64,000 nt of DNA. It comes from Mogibacterium sp. (GTDB lineage: Bacteria > Bacillota > Clostridia > Peptostreptococcales > Anaerovoracaceae). This document shows positions 46,275-55,182 of the stretch, one piece after another; position 1 is the stretch's first letter, and each line of letters opens with the position of its first letter. The notes under the pieces are model-generated. The model was not told where the DNA came from, made no database searches, and saw only the letters and a list, made by a program, of their open reading frames with translations. The translations under genes and the position numbers were made by a program. The stretch lies in NCBI GenBank assembly GCA_017405845.1, contig JAFQZQ010000014.1:24896-88895 (forward strand), written 5' to 3'.

Positions 46275-47912
46275 ATGAAAAAACCTGATTTGAAGAAACT
46301 TAAAGAAGTCGACTTCAAGAAGGCTGCTAGGGATTTCGTCTATGGCAAGCCTCATGGAGAAAGAAGACTCGGAGACCTGTATATTCCTAAGACAGGTCTG
46401 TATAAACACAGAGAGTGGCGTGGTATCAAGGACACCATGTACTACTTCAACCACATCTGGCTGTACAACTATGGAATGATCGTACGCGACCTCATGGTTT
46501 ACGGCGGCGGCCCTAAGGGCATGATCCAGTTCCTCAAGGGAACATGGAGATACAGATGGATGGGCCAGACTTACCTCACAGTAATGCACTGGTTCGACAG
46601 ATGCCTTGAAGGTATGAGAGGCGAGACACTCGCAGCTTCCGCATGGCACTTCAGAGGAATCGTAAGCGCATGCCTGTATCAGATCACAGGATTCTTCAAC
46701 AGAGACCTCAACATCGGCGGAGATCCTGAGCTCAGAGCAAAGACGATCGGTACAGACGAGACAGTATGGGGCGGAGTCATCTATCCGTACATGGATCAGG
46801 GCGGATATTACCTGCCGACACAGATGATCCCATACTTCGTAACATGCCACTGCAACAACCACACAGTACTTAACTACATCGATGCTGTTCAGGCTTACGG
46901 ACTTCCGGGCGACCCATGTCCGATGTGCCAGGCCGAGGCCGGCATCTACATCGAGGATGATGTTCCTGATTCATACGTCGCAATGGTCACAACAAATGAG
47001 GCCTGCGACAGCTCGGTAGGAACATCCGTCATTCAGGACTGGATGATGAACAAGCCGCTCTTCGCAATGCCACAGGTAATGCAGTTCGACGACGATTCCG
47101 TACTCGAAAACTGCGCTAAGGAAATCGAGATGGCATGGAGATTCATGGAAGAGCACACAGGTCTTGAATTCCACTGGGAAGAGCTCAAGAAGCATATTGA
47201 GCTGCAGAACAAGCAGAACCAGTTCGAGAGAGAGAAATGGGATGTAGCTGCAAATACTCACAGCTATCCTATCAACGGTGTAGCTCAGGCTCTGTACAGA
47301 ATCTTCTACTCGCAGTACGGCGAGAGACCTTTCTGGCATGATGTTGACAAGAAAGTCAGAAAGATCATGGAGAAGTGCGTAAATGAGGACATCAACACCT
47401 TCCCTATGACAAGACACAGAGTAATCGCATGGAGCTGCGCTCCTCTGTACTACTCCGCATGGTGCACATGGGCTTACAACTGCTGGGGCCTCAACACCAT
47501 CATCAACATGGACTCGCTGATGTTCGACCTCGATATCAGAACAGACACATATGAGAACTGCCTGCTGGATATCGCTAAATACCACGAGTGGGCTCCGATG
47601 AGAAGAATGGCTGTTGGCGGACTTCAGCACATCTTCGAGCTCTGGGAGAACATGGAAAAGTTCAACTGCGACATGGTCATGATGTACGACCAGCTGCAGT
47701 GCAAGGGAATGCAGGGCGTTGTAGGACTCTTCGAAGACGAGTTCAGAGCACGCAACATCCACGCTATCTGGATGCCGCACGCACTGCCTGACAAGAGAAC
47801 AGTTCCAAGATCACAGATCAGACAGATCATCAACGACTATATGTTCACTGTAATGGGTGAAGAACCACTTGATCCGTCACTGCTTGATTTCGACGATTCT
47901 GACAGCTGGTAG
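46275..47912 (+). CDS. 2-hydroxyacyl-CoA dehydratase/benzoyl-CoA reductase superfamily, large subunit (pair 2)
   Basis: 545-residue HgdA/BcrB-like subunit. HREWRGIKDTMY near residue 42 is the motif shared by the three large subunits. Probable cluster ligands are Cys215 (DPCPMC, with an extra Cys218 not found in the paralogues), Cys244 (EACDS) and Cys476 (LQCKG). It probably acts at a CoA thioester with the preceding subunit. A microprotein gene follows 14 bases later. Confidence 0.85.
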   Translation: MKKPDLKKLKEVDFKKAARDFVYGKPHGERRLGDLYIPKTGLYKHREWRGIKDTMYYFNHIWLYNYGMIVRDLMVYGGGPKGMIQFLKGTWRYRWMGQTYLTVMHWFDRCLEGMRGETLAASAWHFRGIVSACLYQITGFFNRDLNIGGDPELRAKTIGTDETVWGGVIYPYMDQGGYYLPTQMIPYFVTCHCNNHTVLNYIDAVQAYGLPGDPCPMCQAEAGIYIEDDVPDSYVAMVTTNEACDSSVGTSVIQDWMMNKPLFAMPQVMQFDDDSVLENCAKEIEMAWRFMEEHTGLEFHWEELKKHIELQNKQNQFEREKWDVAANTHSYPINGVAQALYRIFYSQYGERPFWHDVDKKVRKIMEKCVNEDINTFPMTRHRVIAWSCAPLYYSAWCTWAYNCWGLNTIINMDSLMFDLDIRTDTYENCLLDIAKYHEWAPMRRMAVGGLQHIFELWENMEKFNCDMVMMYDQLQCKGMQGVVGLFEDEFRARNIHAIWMPHALPDKRTVPRSQIRQIINDYMFTVMGEEPLDPSLLDFDDSDSW

Positions 47913-47926
47913 AAAGGAGCCTGGTG

Positions 47927-48154
47927 ATGAAGAAGGCTAAAAAGAAAAAGAATAAGGTCGCAAGGTTCGTAAAGAAGACGCTCGGCATCGCCGGACTCGC
48001 ATATGCCGGACTGTTCTGCGTATTCTACTACGACCTCGACGGAAAGCTGCTCTACTACGTTGTTGAGCCGTTCATGAAGAACCACTTCGACAACATGGAG
48101 AGAAGAGATCCTCATACAGTACCGTATGAGCAGATCGACAACGAATACATGTAA
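47927..48154 (+). CDS. Single-helix microprotein A of the dehydratase-like cluster
   Basis: 75 residues: a strongly basic N-terminus (MKKAKKKKNK), one transmembrane helix (about 20-38), then the motif YDLDGKLLYYVVEPF and an acidic tail. It resembles the microprotein at 55183 (LGIA, then a helix, then LDxKLL). ATG 47927 is seven bases from AAAGGAG; a GTG three bases upstream is possible. No known family is recognised. It may anchor or assemble the soluble enzymes at the membrane. Confidence 0.7.
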   Translation: MKKAKKKKNKVARFVKKTLGIAGLAYAGLFCVFYYDLDGKLLYYVVEPFMKNHFDNMERRDPHTVPYEQIDNEYM

Positions 48155-48174
48155 TAGAAAGAAGTTAACTCAAA

Positions 48175-50088
48175 ATGAAAAAACAGTTCAAAGCCGAATC
48201 CCAGCGTCTGCTGGACATGATGATCAACTCGATCTACACGCACAAGGAGATATTCCTGCGTGAGATCATATCCAATGCGTCTGATGCCATCGACAAGATG
48301 TGCTATCTTGCCCTTACCGACCCTTCGGTCGGCGAGAGCCGCAGCGATTACGAGATAATCATCACTCTCGATAAGGAGAACCGCACTCTTACGGTCAGCG
48401 ACAACGGGATCGGCATGGACGAGCAGGAGCTCGAGAAGAACCTGGGAACCATCGCGTTCTCGGGAAGCAGCAAGTTCAGCGAACAGCTCGAGAAAGACTC
48501 AAAGGAAGCAAAGACGACTGCAGAAGATCACACAGGCGAAGTCGACATCATCGGACAGTTCGGCGTCGGATTCTACTCCGCGTTCATGGTGGCCGACAAG
48601 GTCGAGGTGGTCAGCAAGCATTACGGCGCCGATAAGGCTTACAGATGGGTCTCCGAAGGCGCAGGCGGCTACAGCATAGAGGAAGCTGAGAGAGACGGAC
48701 ACGGCACCGATGTCATCATGCACATCCGTCAGGACGGCGAGACAGAGGACGAATTCAGCCAGTACATGAGGGAATACCCTATCTACAAGCTGGTCAAGAA
48801 GTACTCCGACTACATCCGCTTCCCTATCAAGATGCTGATGCCGCAGCCTCGCATCAAGGAAGGTTCGGATCCGCAGAACCCTGAGTATGAAGAGGTTTGG
48901 GAATATGAAGTGTTTAACTCAATGGTCCCACTCTGGCAGCGCAGGCGTTCGGAGGTAACCAAGGACGAGTACGATGCATTCTACAAGTCGACCTTCCAGG
49001 ACGACATGGCCCCTCTCGAAACTCTGACGGTTTCCGTCGAGGGTCTCGTGAGCTACAACGCGCTGATGTTCATCCCTGAGCTTGTACCTAACAAGTACTA
49101 TACGGATGAGTTCACAGGCGGACTGCAGCTTTACAGCTCGGGCGTTCTCATTATGGACAAGTGCAAGGAGCTTCTGCCGGAATATTTCAACTTTGTCAGA
49201 GGCGTTGTTGACTCCCCTGACCTGTCGCTAAACATCTCGAGAGAGATGCTGCAGCACGACAGACAGCTGAAGCTGATCTCAAGCAATCTTGAAAAGAAGA
49301 TCAGAGCGAAGCTGGAGGAGATGCGCGATAAAAACAGAGAAGAGTACGAGAAGTTCTACAAGAGCTTCGGACGTCAGCTCAAGCTCTGCGCGCTCGACGA
49401 CTACGGCAAATATAAAGAACAGCTGCAGGATCTGCTGATGTTCTGGTCATCCACCGAGGAGAAACTCGTCACGCTGGCCGAATACGTAGACCGCATGAAG
49501 GAAGATCAGGAATACATCTACTACGCAACGGGCGACAGCTTCGACGCCGTAGACAAGATGCCGCAGACTGAGGTGCTTAAGGACAGAGGAATCGAGATCC
49601 TCTACTTCACCGACAGCACCGACGGGTTCATCCCTGACATGTTCCGCAACTACAAAGAGAAGAAGTTCATGTCCGTAATCGACGGAGACTTCGATCTCGG
49701 CGACGGCAAGAGCGAAGAGAAGATGAACAAGGCGTTCAAGGATACATTCGACTTCGTCAAGGAGACTCTGGGAGACAGAGTAGATGTAGTAAAGGCTACA
49801 ACCAAGCTGAAGACTCATCCGGTATGCCTCTCGAGCGGCGAAGGAATCACCTTCGAGATGGAGAAGTACTTCACAGCCGTCAACCCTGATCTGGGCATGA
49901 AGGCAAAACGCATACTTGAGCTCAATGTGGATCACGACGCGTTCCTGGCACTCGACAGGGCACGCATCGACGATCCGGAGAGAGCAAAGAAGATGTGCGA
50001 GGTGCTGCTCAATCAGGCACTGCTGATCGCGGGACTGCCGATCCAGGACCCTAGCGCCTATACCGATATTATTTGCAGTTTGTTTTAA
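48175..50088 (+). CDS. htpG: Hsp90-family chaperone HtpG
   Basis: 637-residue ATP-driven chaperone. The ATP site motifs DNGIGMD and GQFGVGFYSAF and the NLSREMLQ-type middle segment (LNISREMLQ) are intact, and length is normal for HtpG. It lies inside the dehydratase-like cluster, 20 bases after microprotein A, and is followed by a large palindrome. A role in folding the cluster's metalloenzymes is possible but only inferred from position. Confidence 0.95.
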   Translation: MKKQFKAESQRLLDMMINSIYTHKEIFLREIISNASDAIDKMCYLALTDPSVGESRSDYEIIITLDKENRTLTVSDNGIGMDEQELEKNLGTIAFSGSSKFSEQLEKDSKEAKTTAEDHTGEVDIIGQFGVGFYSAFMVADKVEVVSKHYGADKAYRWVSEGAGGYSIEEAERDGHGTDVIMHIRQDGETEDEFSQYMREYPIYKLVKKYSDYIRFPIKMLMPQPRIKEGSDPQNPEYEEVWEYEVFNSMVPLWQRRRSEVTKDEYDAFYKSTFQDDMAPLETLTVSVEGLVSYNALMFIPELVPNKYYTDEFTGGLQLYSSGVLIMDKCKELLPEYFNFVRGVVDSPDLSLNISREMLQHDRQLKLISSNLEKKIRAKLEEMRDKNREEYEKFYKSFGRQLKLCALDDYGKYKEQLQDLLMFWSSTEEKLVTLAEYVDRMKEDQEYIYYATGDSFDAVDKMPQTEVLKDRGIEILYFTDSTDGFIPDMFRNYKEKKFMSVIDGDFDLGDGKSEEKMNKAFKDTFDFVKETLGDRVDVVKATTKLKTHPVCLSSGEGITFEMEKYFTAVNPDLGMKAKRILELNVDHDAFLALDRARIDDPERAKKMCEVLLNQALLIAGLPIQDPSAYTDIICSLF

Positions 50089-50099
50089 TTCGTTAGAGA

Positions 50100-50252
50100 G
50101 AGCGGTCTTATACACCCTGCCGGGCCCGCTCTCGCTAACATTCGCACGCAGCGGTGCTAAACTCTGCCTTCGCGGCATTCTGACGATGCCGCTCGGCAAT
50201 CGTTAAGCACCGGCGTGCTCGAGTTACCCGGCCAGGGTTTATAAGACCGCTC
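50100..50252. repeat. Large palindrome with conserved 68-bp core, copy A
   Basis: Arms GAGCGGTCTTATA (50100-50112) and TATAAGACCGCTC (50240-50252) are perfect complements and extend inward through CACCCTGCCGGG and CCCGGCCAGGGTT with one bulge. The core at 50147-50214 is itself a hairpin (CGGTGCTAAAC with GTTAAGCACCG; TGCC..GGCAT with ATGCC..GGCA) and is 67/68 identical to 55441-55508. It lies 11 bases after htpG and ends 11 bases before the next ATG. Confidence 0.88.
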
Positions 50253-50263
50253 ATACAAAACTA

Positions 50264-51031
50264 ATGGAAGACACAAGAAACACTAAAATTCTAACAGTAG
50301 CCGGTAAAGGCGGCGTCGGAAAAACTTCGATCAGCTCGGCGATGGTCAGGATCCTCACTGAGGAGTACCCTGATTCGAGGATCCTTGCGATCGATGCTGA
50401 CCCTGCCATCGGACTTACTACAGCGCTCGGCGTAGAGCCTACTGACACGCTCGACGGAATCCGTAAAAAGATCGTCGGAAGCGTTGAGGAAGGCCGCCCG
50501 AAGGAAGCAATCGAGATGCTCAACGAGGCAAGGTTCAGAATCTTCGACACCATGCTCGAGGAGCAGAAGTTCAGCTTCCTCGCTATCGGAAGACCTGAGG
50601 CTGCCGGCTGCTACTGCAAGGTGAACGCATACCTCAAGGAGGTCATCAGCCTGCTGGCTAACGACTTTGACTACGTAGTTATCGACGGCGAAGCGGGTAT
50701 CGAGCAGATCAACAGAAGAGTAATGGAAAAAGTCACGCATCTCTTCCTGATCACCGACCCTAGCCGCAAGGGCTGCAAGGTAGTGGACACCATCAAACAG
50801 GTTGCCGATGAGCTCGTAATGTACGATAAGTGCGGAGTCATCGTCAACAGAGTAAGAGAGGAACAGATTCCTCATATCCAGATCGAATCGGCAGAAGTGC
50901 TTGCCTACATCCCTGAAGACAGAGCACACGCCGACAACGATATAATGGGCGTCAGCGTATTCGACCTTCCGGAAGATTCTCCGGTCATGGTCGGCACACG
51001 TGAGGCGCTTCGCAAAATGCAACTGATATAA
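50264..51031 (+). CDS. CooC-type P-loop ATPase (nickel-insertion-like)
   Basis: 255-residue MinD/NifH-superfamily ATPase. Deviant Walker A GKGGVGKTS is near residues 14-22 with the signature lysine. A CxC motif at Cys116 and Cys118 (GCYCKVN) matches the metal-binding pair of CooC, which loads nickel into CO dehydrogenase and relatives (AcsF into acetyl-CoA synthase). No CO dehydrogenase is in the window. No ribosome site is visible: the ATG follows a palindrome arm by 11 bases. It immediately precedes dehydratase-like pair 3, so its client may be one of these enzymes or the acetyl-CoA-synthase-like protein at 55581. Confidence 0.82.
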   Translation: MEDTRNTKILTVAGKGGVGKTSISSAMVRILTEEYPDSRILAIDADPAIGLTTALGVEPTDTLDGIRKKIVGSVEEGRPKEAIEMLNEARFRIFDTMLEEQKFSFLAIGRPEAAGCYCKVNAYLKEVISLLANDFDYVVIDGEAGIEQINRRVMEKVTHLFLITDPSRKGCKVVDTIKQVADELVMYDKCGVIVNRVREEQIPHIQIESAEVLAYIPEDRAHADNDIMGVSVFDLPEDSPVMVGTREALRKMQLI

Positions 51032-51064
51032 CGTGATATATAAGTTGAGAGGGAGGTTACAACA

Positions 51065-52261
51065 TTGAAAGACTTGAAGCATTTGATCTACTTCGAGGGC
51101 CTTCTGGACAACGCTGACAACGAGTTGGTAGAACAGGCGAAGAAGGACGGCAAGCTCATCATGGGCTATACCTGCTATCACATTCCTGAAGTTCTGCTGA
51201 ACGTTGACAACTGTGTATCGGTCAGACTCCGCGCTCCAAGAACTGGTTCGATCGACATATCCACATATTATATGTCGAACTACGTTTGCGAGTACGCGAG
51301 AGCGCTGCTCGAAAGGGCTATCGAGGGAGGCTTCCAGTTCCTGGACGGTCTTGCTGGTGTGGATGCGTGCTCAATGATGAACAGATTCTACGAGCATTTC
51401 AGCATTCTCAAGTGCAACGACAAGGAAAACTTTTTCGTTACACACCTGGATGTTCCGTACAAGACAGAGGAGTTCTCATTCAATCACATGCAGAGACAGC
51501 TGGAAGTAAGACTTCTTGATGTTATGCATGACAAGCTGGGCGTAGATGTTTCGGATAAGGCCATCAGAAAGGCCGTTAAGGAGCACAACGAAGTCTGCAA
51601 GATCATGCAGGAGATCAGCGAGATGCGTAAGGCAGACAACCCTGTGATCACAGGTTATGAATTCCACGTTCTGAACCTCGTGACCTACACATGCCCGAAG
51701 TATCTGATCCTGCCTTATCTCAAAGAGACACTGGCAGAGCTGAAGAAGAGGAAGCCGGACGAGAAGCTGCCTAGATGCAGAGTCGGTATCGTAGGATCCG
51801 AGATCGATGACCCTGAGTTCACAAAGATGATCGAAGATGCCGGTGCAAGAGTCGTATTCGACAGACACTGCTTCGGAGCGATCCCTGGCAGAGAAGTTAT
51901 CGAGCTCACTAACGACGAAGAGGCACTTCCGCAGATCGTACGCCACTACATGAACACTTCCGAGTGCGCACGCTACATTGCTGACAACAAGGTAATGCAG
52001 AGAAGAGAGACAGCAGACAGACTCGCAAAGGAGTTCAAGGCAGACGGTATCATCTACGAGCAGATGAAATACTGCGACTTCTGGGGATTCGAAAGAGCTC
52101 TCGTAAGCCATATCATGTCCGAGGAGTACGGATGGCCTGTGCTTTCGATCGACAGACTGTACAACGCAAAGGGATCCGGACAGCTCAGAACAAGATTCCA
52201 GGCTTTCGTAGAGTCGCTTGAGATTAAGAAGATCCAAAAGGCGAAGAAAGGAGGCAAGTAG
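51065..52261 (+). CDS. 2-hydroxyacyl-CoA dehydratase/benzoyl-CoA reductase superfamily, small subunit (pair 3)
   Basis: 398-residue HgdB/BcrC-like paralogue. It starts at TTG 51065, supported by GGAGG eight bases upstream and by exact alignment of the KDLKHLIYFE start with pairs 1 and 2. Probable cluster ligands: Cys37 (TCYH), Cys102 (DACSM) and Cys337 (YCDFW). The end (GSGQLRTRFQAF) is nearly the same as in pair 2. Its large subunit follows after two bases with AAAGGAGG. Confidence 0.85.
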   Translation: MKDLKHLIYFEGLLDNADNELVEQAKKDGKLIMGYTCYHIPEVLLNVDNCVSVRLRAPRTGSIDISTYYMSNYVCEYARALLERAIEGGFQFLDGLAGVDACSMMNRFYEHFSILKCNDKENFFVTHLDVPYKTEEFSFNHMQRQLEVRLLDVMHDKLGVDVSDKAIRKAVKEHNEVCKIMQEISEMRKADNPVITGYEFHVLNLVTYTCPKYLILPYLKETLAELKKRKPDEKLPRCRVGIVGSEIDDPEFTKMIEDAGARVVFDRHCFGAIPGREVIELTNDEEALPQIVRHYMNTSECARYIADNKVMQRRETADRLAKEFKADGIIYEQMKYCDFWGFERALVSHIMSEEYGWPVLSIDRLYNAKGSGQLRTRFQAFVESLEIKKIQKAKKGGK

Positions 52262-52263
52262 TT

Positions 52264-54129
52264 ATGGTACTGACAACTGAATTGCTCGGCATCAAAAACA
52301 GTCTTGCCGAAAAGAGAGAAAAGAAAATCAAGGCAGACAATGCCAAAGGCAAATTCCACTATCCGAATCCTGTATTCTGGCGCACTAAGGACAACATGGA
52401 CTTCAAGGCGCAGGGCAGGAACCTCATGGAAATCGGAAAGATCTGCGTTGAGATGTTCAAGGAAGCAGATAAAAAAGGCTTTTGCATGAAGCAGGTCGAG
52501 AGATGCAAAAACGATCTCGCGAGATGCGCTCTTGAGTTCAAGCAGGCTACAGAGATGAGCCCGGCAGAACTCAAGGAAGTGTTCCTCTACGGAGAGAGGA
52601 CTCTCGGAAAGCTCTACCGCAAGGGCGACATGGTTCCTGTAAGAAGAGAGTGGAGAGGCGCTGCAGATACAGCTTACGACTTCTACAGATGGGGCAAGAT
52701 GTGGCTCATGCTGCTCATGACATTCAGCAGAGACCTCGTCCCGGCACTCAACTCGACATTCCACTACAGATGGATGATCTCGTACATGTGCTGCGTAGGT
52801 TTCATGGACAAGAACACATCCGGCCAGAAGGGCAGCGCTCTGAAGATGTCACACCTGATGACATACGATATCTTCCGTTATGTAGCTGAGAACCTGGTAT
52901 TCCTCGCCAAGGGCGACAAGAAGAACGGTAACTCCTCAGAGCTCAACAAGAAAGTCGTTCTCTTCGACGAGATGACCATGGGACAGATCATGGCCGGATT
53001 CCCGGACCTCCTGGGTATCCCTTATCAGCTGATGCCGGTATTCCTGGTATCCGAGATCGACCAGCTTACATGCGTACCGTATATCGATGCTGTAGAGAGC
53101 TTCGGACTCCCTGCTGATACATGCCCGGTACCTTCGTCAGAGTGCGGTGCTCTGGTAGTCGACGCTCTTCCTCACATGGGATCGTGCTTCATTTCCAGCT
53201 CGATGCCTTGCGACGGGTCGACAATGGCTTCCGAGTACATGAGCAGAAGATTCCCGGATCTGCCGGTATATCACCTGACATTCCCGGTAAGATACGAGGA
53301 CGAAGAGACTACACGCTACGCTGTTGATGACATCAAGGGATGCATCAAGTTCGTAGAGGACGTCACAGGCGCCAAGTGGAGCTGGGATGCTTACTTCAAG
53401 CAGATGAAGCGCTTCAACGAAGAGACTGCTTACGAGCTGCAGAAGTGGGAAGTCAACAAGACCGACTATCCGCAGATCATCGGACCGTCATACGAGCTCT
53501 TCCGTAAATGGAACTACGAGATGGACGGCGGCGCAGATCCTAGAGTCATGAAGACCTTCAAGAAGGTCAACGACATCATGATGAAGGCTTACGAGAGACG
53601 CGAAGAAGCATGGCGCAATAAGATGCGTTACAGAGGAATCGTATGGTCCTGCCCTGCTCACTACTACGCAAACTTCTCCAACTGGCTGGCTAACTGCTGG
53701 GGAATCGACATCCTCGTTGAGATGGAGTCCCTGAACTTCACAAAGGTTCTCGAGACAGAGGACAAGGAAGAAGCTCTGATGGACCTCGCAAGACTCTACG
53801 AGCGCATGGTAATGAGAAGACACACAAACGGCGGTTACCAGAACGTAGTCGACGAGATGTGGAGACAGGTCGAAGACTGGAGAGCCGAGATCATCATCAT
53901 GTACCAGAACGTAGCATGCAAGAACATGGCTACACTGCAGGGTATCCTCGACGACACATGCAGAGACAGAAATCATCATATGATCTGGATCGAGCATGAC
54001 CTGATGGATCCTAGAACAGTATCCAGAAAGACCATGAGAGACAAGGTCAACGAGTACATGAGAACAGTCATGAAGGCTGAGCCGGTAGATCCGACACTCT
54101 GCGACTTCGACGACGAACTCGGAATGTAA
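52264..54129 (+). CDS. 2-hydroxyacyl-CoA dehydratase/benzoyl-CoA reductase superfamily, large subunit (pair 3), N-terminally extended
   Basis: 621 residues. Compared with pairs 1 and 2, an extra region of about 85-90 lysine- and cysteine-containing residues lies before the shared RREWRGAADTAYDF motif (about 125). Probable cluster ligands: Cys287 (DTCPV), Cys316 (MPCDG) and Cys552 (VACKN). The added segment contains Cys74, Cys81 and Cys88 and may bind a partner or another cofactor. A palindrome begins inside its stop codon. Confidence 0.85.
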   Translation: MVLTTELLGIKNSLAEKREKKIKADNAKGKFHYPNPVFWRTKDNMDFKAQGRNLMEIGKICVEMFKEADKKGFCMKQVERCKNDLARCALEFKQATEMSPAELKEVFLYGERTLGKLYRKGDMVPVRREWRGAADTAYDFYRWGKMWLMLLMTFSRDLVPALNSTFHYRWMISYMCCVGFMDKNTSGQKGSALKMSHLMTYDIFRYVAENLVFLAKGDKKNGNSSELNKKVVLFDEMTMGQIMAGFPDLLGIPYQLMPVFLVSEIDQLTCVPYIDAVESFGLPADTCPVPSSECGALVVDALPHMGSCFISSSMPCDGSTMASEYMSRRFPDLPVYHLTFPVRYEDEETTRYAVDDIKGCIKFVEDVTGAKWSWDAYFKQMKRFNEETAYELQKWEVNKTDYPQIIGPSYELFRKWNYEMDGGADPRVMKTFKKVNDIMMKAYERREEAWRNKMRYRGIVWSCPAHYYANFSNWLANCWGIDILVEMESLNFTKVLETEDKEEALMDLARLYERMVMRRHTNGGYQNVVDEMWRQVEDWRAEIIIMYQNVACKNMATLQGILDDTCRDRNHHMIWIEHDLMDPRTVSRKTMRDKVNEYMRTVMKAEPVDPTLCDFDDELGM

Positions 54130-54232
54130 CACATTGCTTCAAGGGGCGCGCATCTCATAGCAAATTCCCTTCCGTCGCTATCACGCTCCGTGCGGGCAAT
54201 TCGCTGCGTGCGCGCCGCAAGAAATAATGTGT
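54129..54232. repeat. Palindrome between pair 3 and the activase
   Basis: ACACATT (54129-54135) pairs with AATGTGT (54226-54232); GGCGCGCA (54145-54152) with TGCGCGCC (54209-54216); and AGCAAATTCCC with GGGCAATTCGCT nearer the centre. It is the same type of structure as the other large palindromes but without the 68-bp core. Confidence 0.65.
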
Positions 54233-54237
54233 GACAA

Positions 54238-54263
54238 GGGACGGTTCTTCTGCCACATTGCGC
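54238..54263. repeat. Copy of a dispersed GGGACGGTTC-type short repeat
   Basis: GGGACGGTTC at 54238-54247 equals the sequence across the terminator loop at 36149-36158. The flanking TGTGACA and TGCCACA can pair loosely. It may be a REP-like dispersed element. Confidence 0.4.
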
Positions 54264-54287
54264 AGGAAACCAAACCTCAAAAAACAG

Positions 54288-54316
54288 TTTCAAATAAGAC
54301 TGGAATGTGTTAGAAT
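54288..54316 (+). promoter_or_regulatory. Possible promoter of the activase gene with overlapping operator-like palindrome
   Basis: TAGAAT at 54311-54316 with a weak TTTCAA 17 bases upstream. TGGAAT (54301-54306) and ATTCCA (54315-54320) form an inverted repeat over the -10 box. The activase could thus be expressed separately from, and more strongly than, the enzymes it serves. Confidence 0.45.
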
Positions 54317-54366
54317 TCCAATCGGTATAGAGTTTTTAACAAAAAACATAAAAGGAGAAAAAGAAA

Positions 54367-55158
54367 ATGAAATATTATGGCGGCTGTGATGTAGGTTCAA
54401 CTTATACCAAGGCAGTAATTCTTGACGAGGCTGGCAAGATCGTTGCTGACACAACTATCAAGAGCAAAATTAACTCTGAGGCTTCCGCTAGACTGGCTAT
54501 GGACGAAGTACTCGGCAAGGTAGGCCTGAAGTCCTCCAAGGAGCTCGCATACCTCATCGGTACAGGCTATGGACGTAACAAGGTTCCATTCGCTGACGAG
54601 AACATCTCCGAGATCTCCTGCCACGCTATGGGCGTACACGTAACTGATCCAAGCGTTAAGGCTATCATCGATATCGGCGGACAGGACGTTAAGGGTATCG
54701 CAGTTGATACAGACGGAACAGTTAAGAACTTCGCTATGAACGACAAGTGCGCTGCCGGAACAGGCAGATTCTACGAGGCTATGGCAAGATCATTCGAGAT
54801 GACACTCCCTGAGTTCTCGAAGCTGTCCCTGACTGCAAAGAATGTTATTCCTATCACTGCACAGTGCACAGTATTCGCTGAGTCCGAGGTTATCACTCTC
54901 GTTGGAGAGAACAAGCCAATGGACGAGATCGCTGCAGGAATCCAGATGGCTGTTGCTAAGAGATGCTTCGTAATGGCTAAGAAGGCTGGTGCTACAGACT
55001 CCATCACACTCACAGGCGGATGCGCTAAGAACGATGGACTTAAGGACGCTATCGAGCACGTACTCAAGCTCAAGGTTATCAACCTCAAGACAGACCCACA
55101 GCTGATGGGAGCACTCGGCGCTGCTGAATTCGCTCGTCAGAAGGGACAGGCTAAGTAA
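54367..55158 (+). CDS. Activase (BadG/HgdC/FldI-type) of 2-hydroxyacyl-CoA dehydratases
   Basis: 263-residue ASKHA-fold ATPase that, as a dimer around one [4Fe-4S] cluster, would push an electron at very low potential into the dehydratase/reductase. Cys128 (DKCAAGTGRF) and Cys167 (AQCTVFAESEV) are the two cluster ligands of the family. DVGSTYTKAV and DIGGQDVKGI are the nucleotide motifs. AAGGAG precedes the ATG. It is the only activase in the window, against three enzyme pairs. Confidence 0.93.
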   Translation: MKYYGGCDVGSTYTKAVILDEAGKIVADTTIKSKINSEASARLAMDEVLGKVGLKSSKELAYLIGTGYGRNKVPFADENISEISCHAMGVHVTDPSVKAIIDIGGQDVKGIAVDTDGTVKNFAMNDKCAAGTGRFYEAMARSFEMTLPEFSKLSLTAKNVIPITAQCTVFAESEVITLVGENKPMDEIAAGIQMAVAKRCFVMAKKAGATDSITLTGGCAKNDGLKDAIEHVLKLKVINLKTDPQLMGALGAAEFARQKGQAK

Positions 55159-55182
55159 TAGGTATCCGAAAGGAGTACTACA

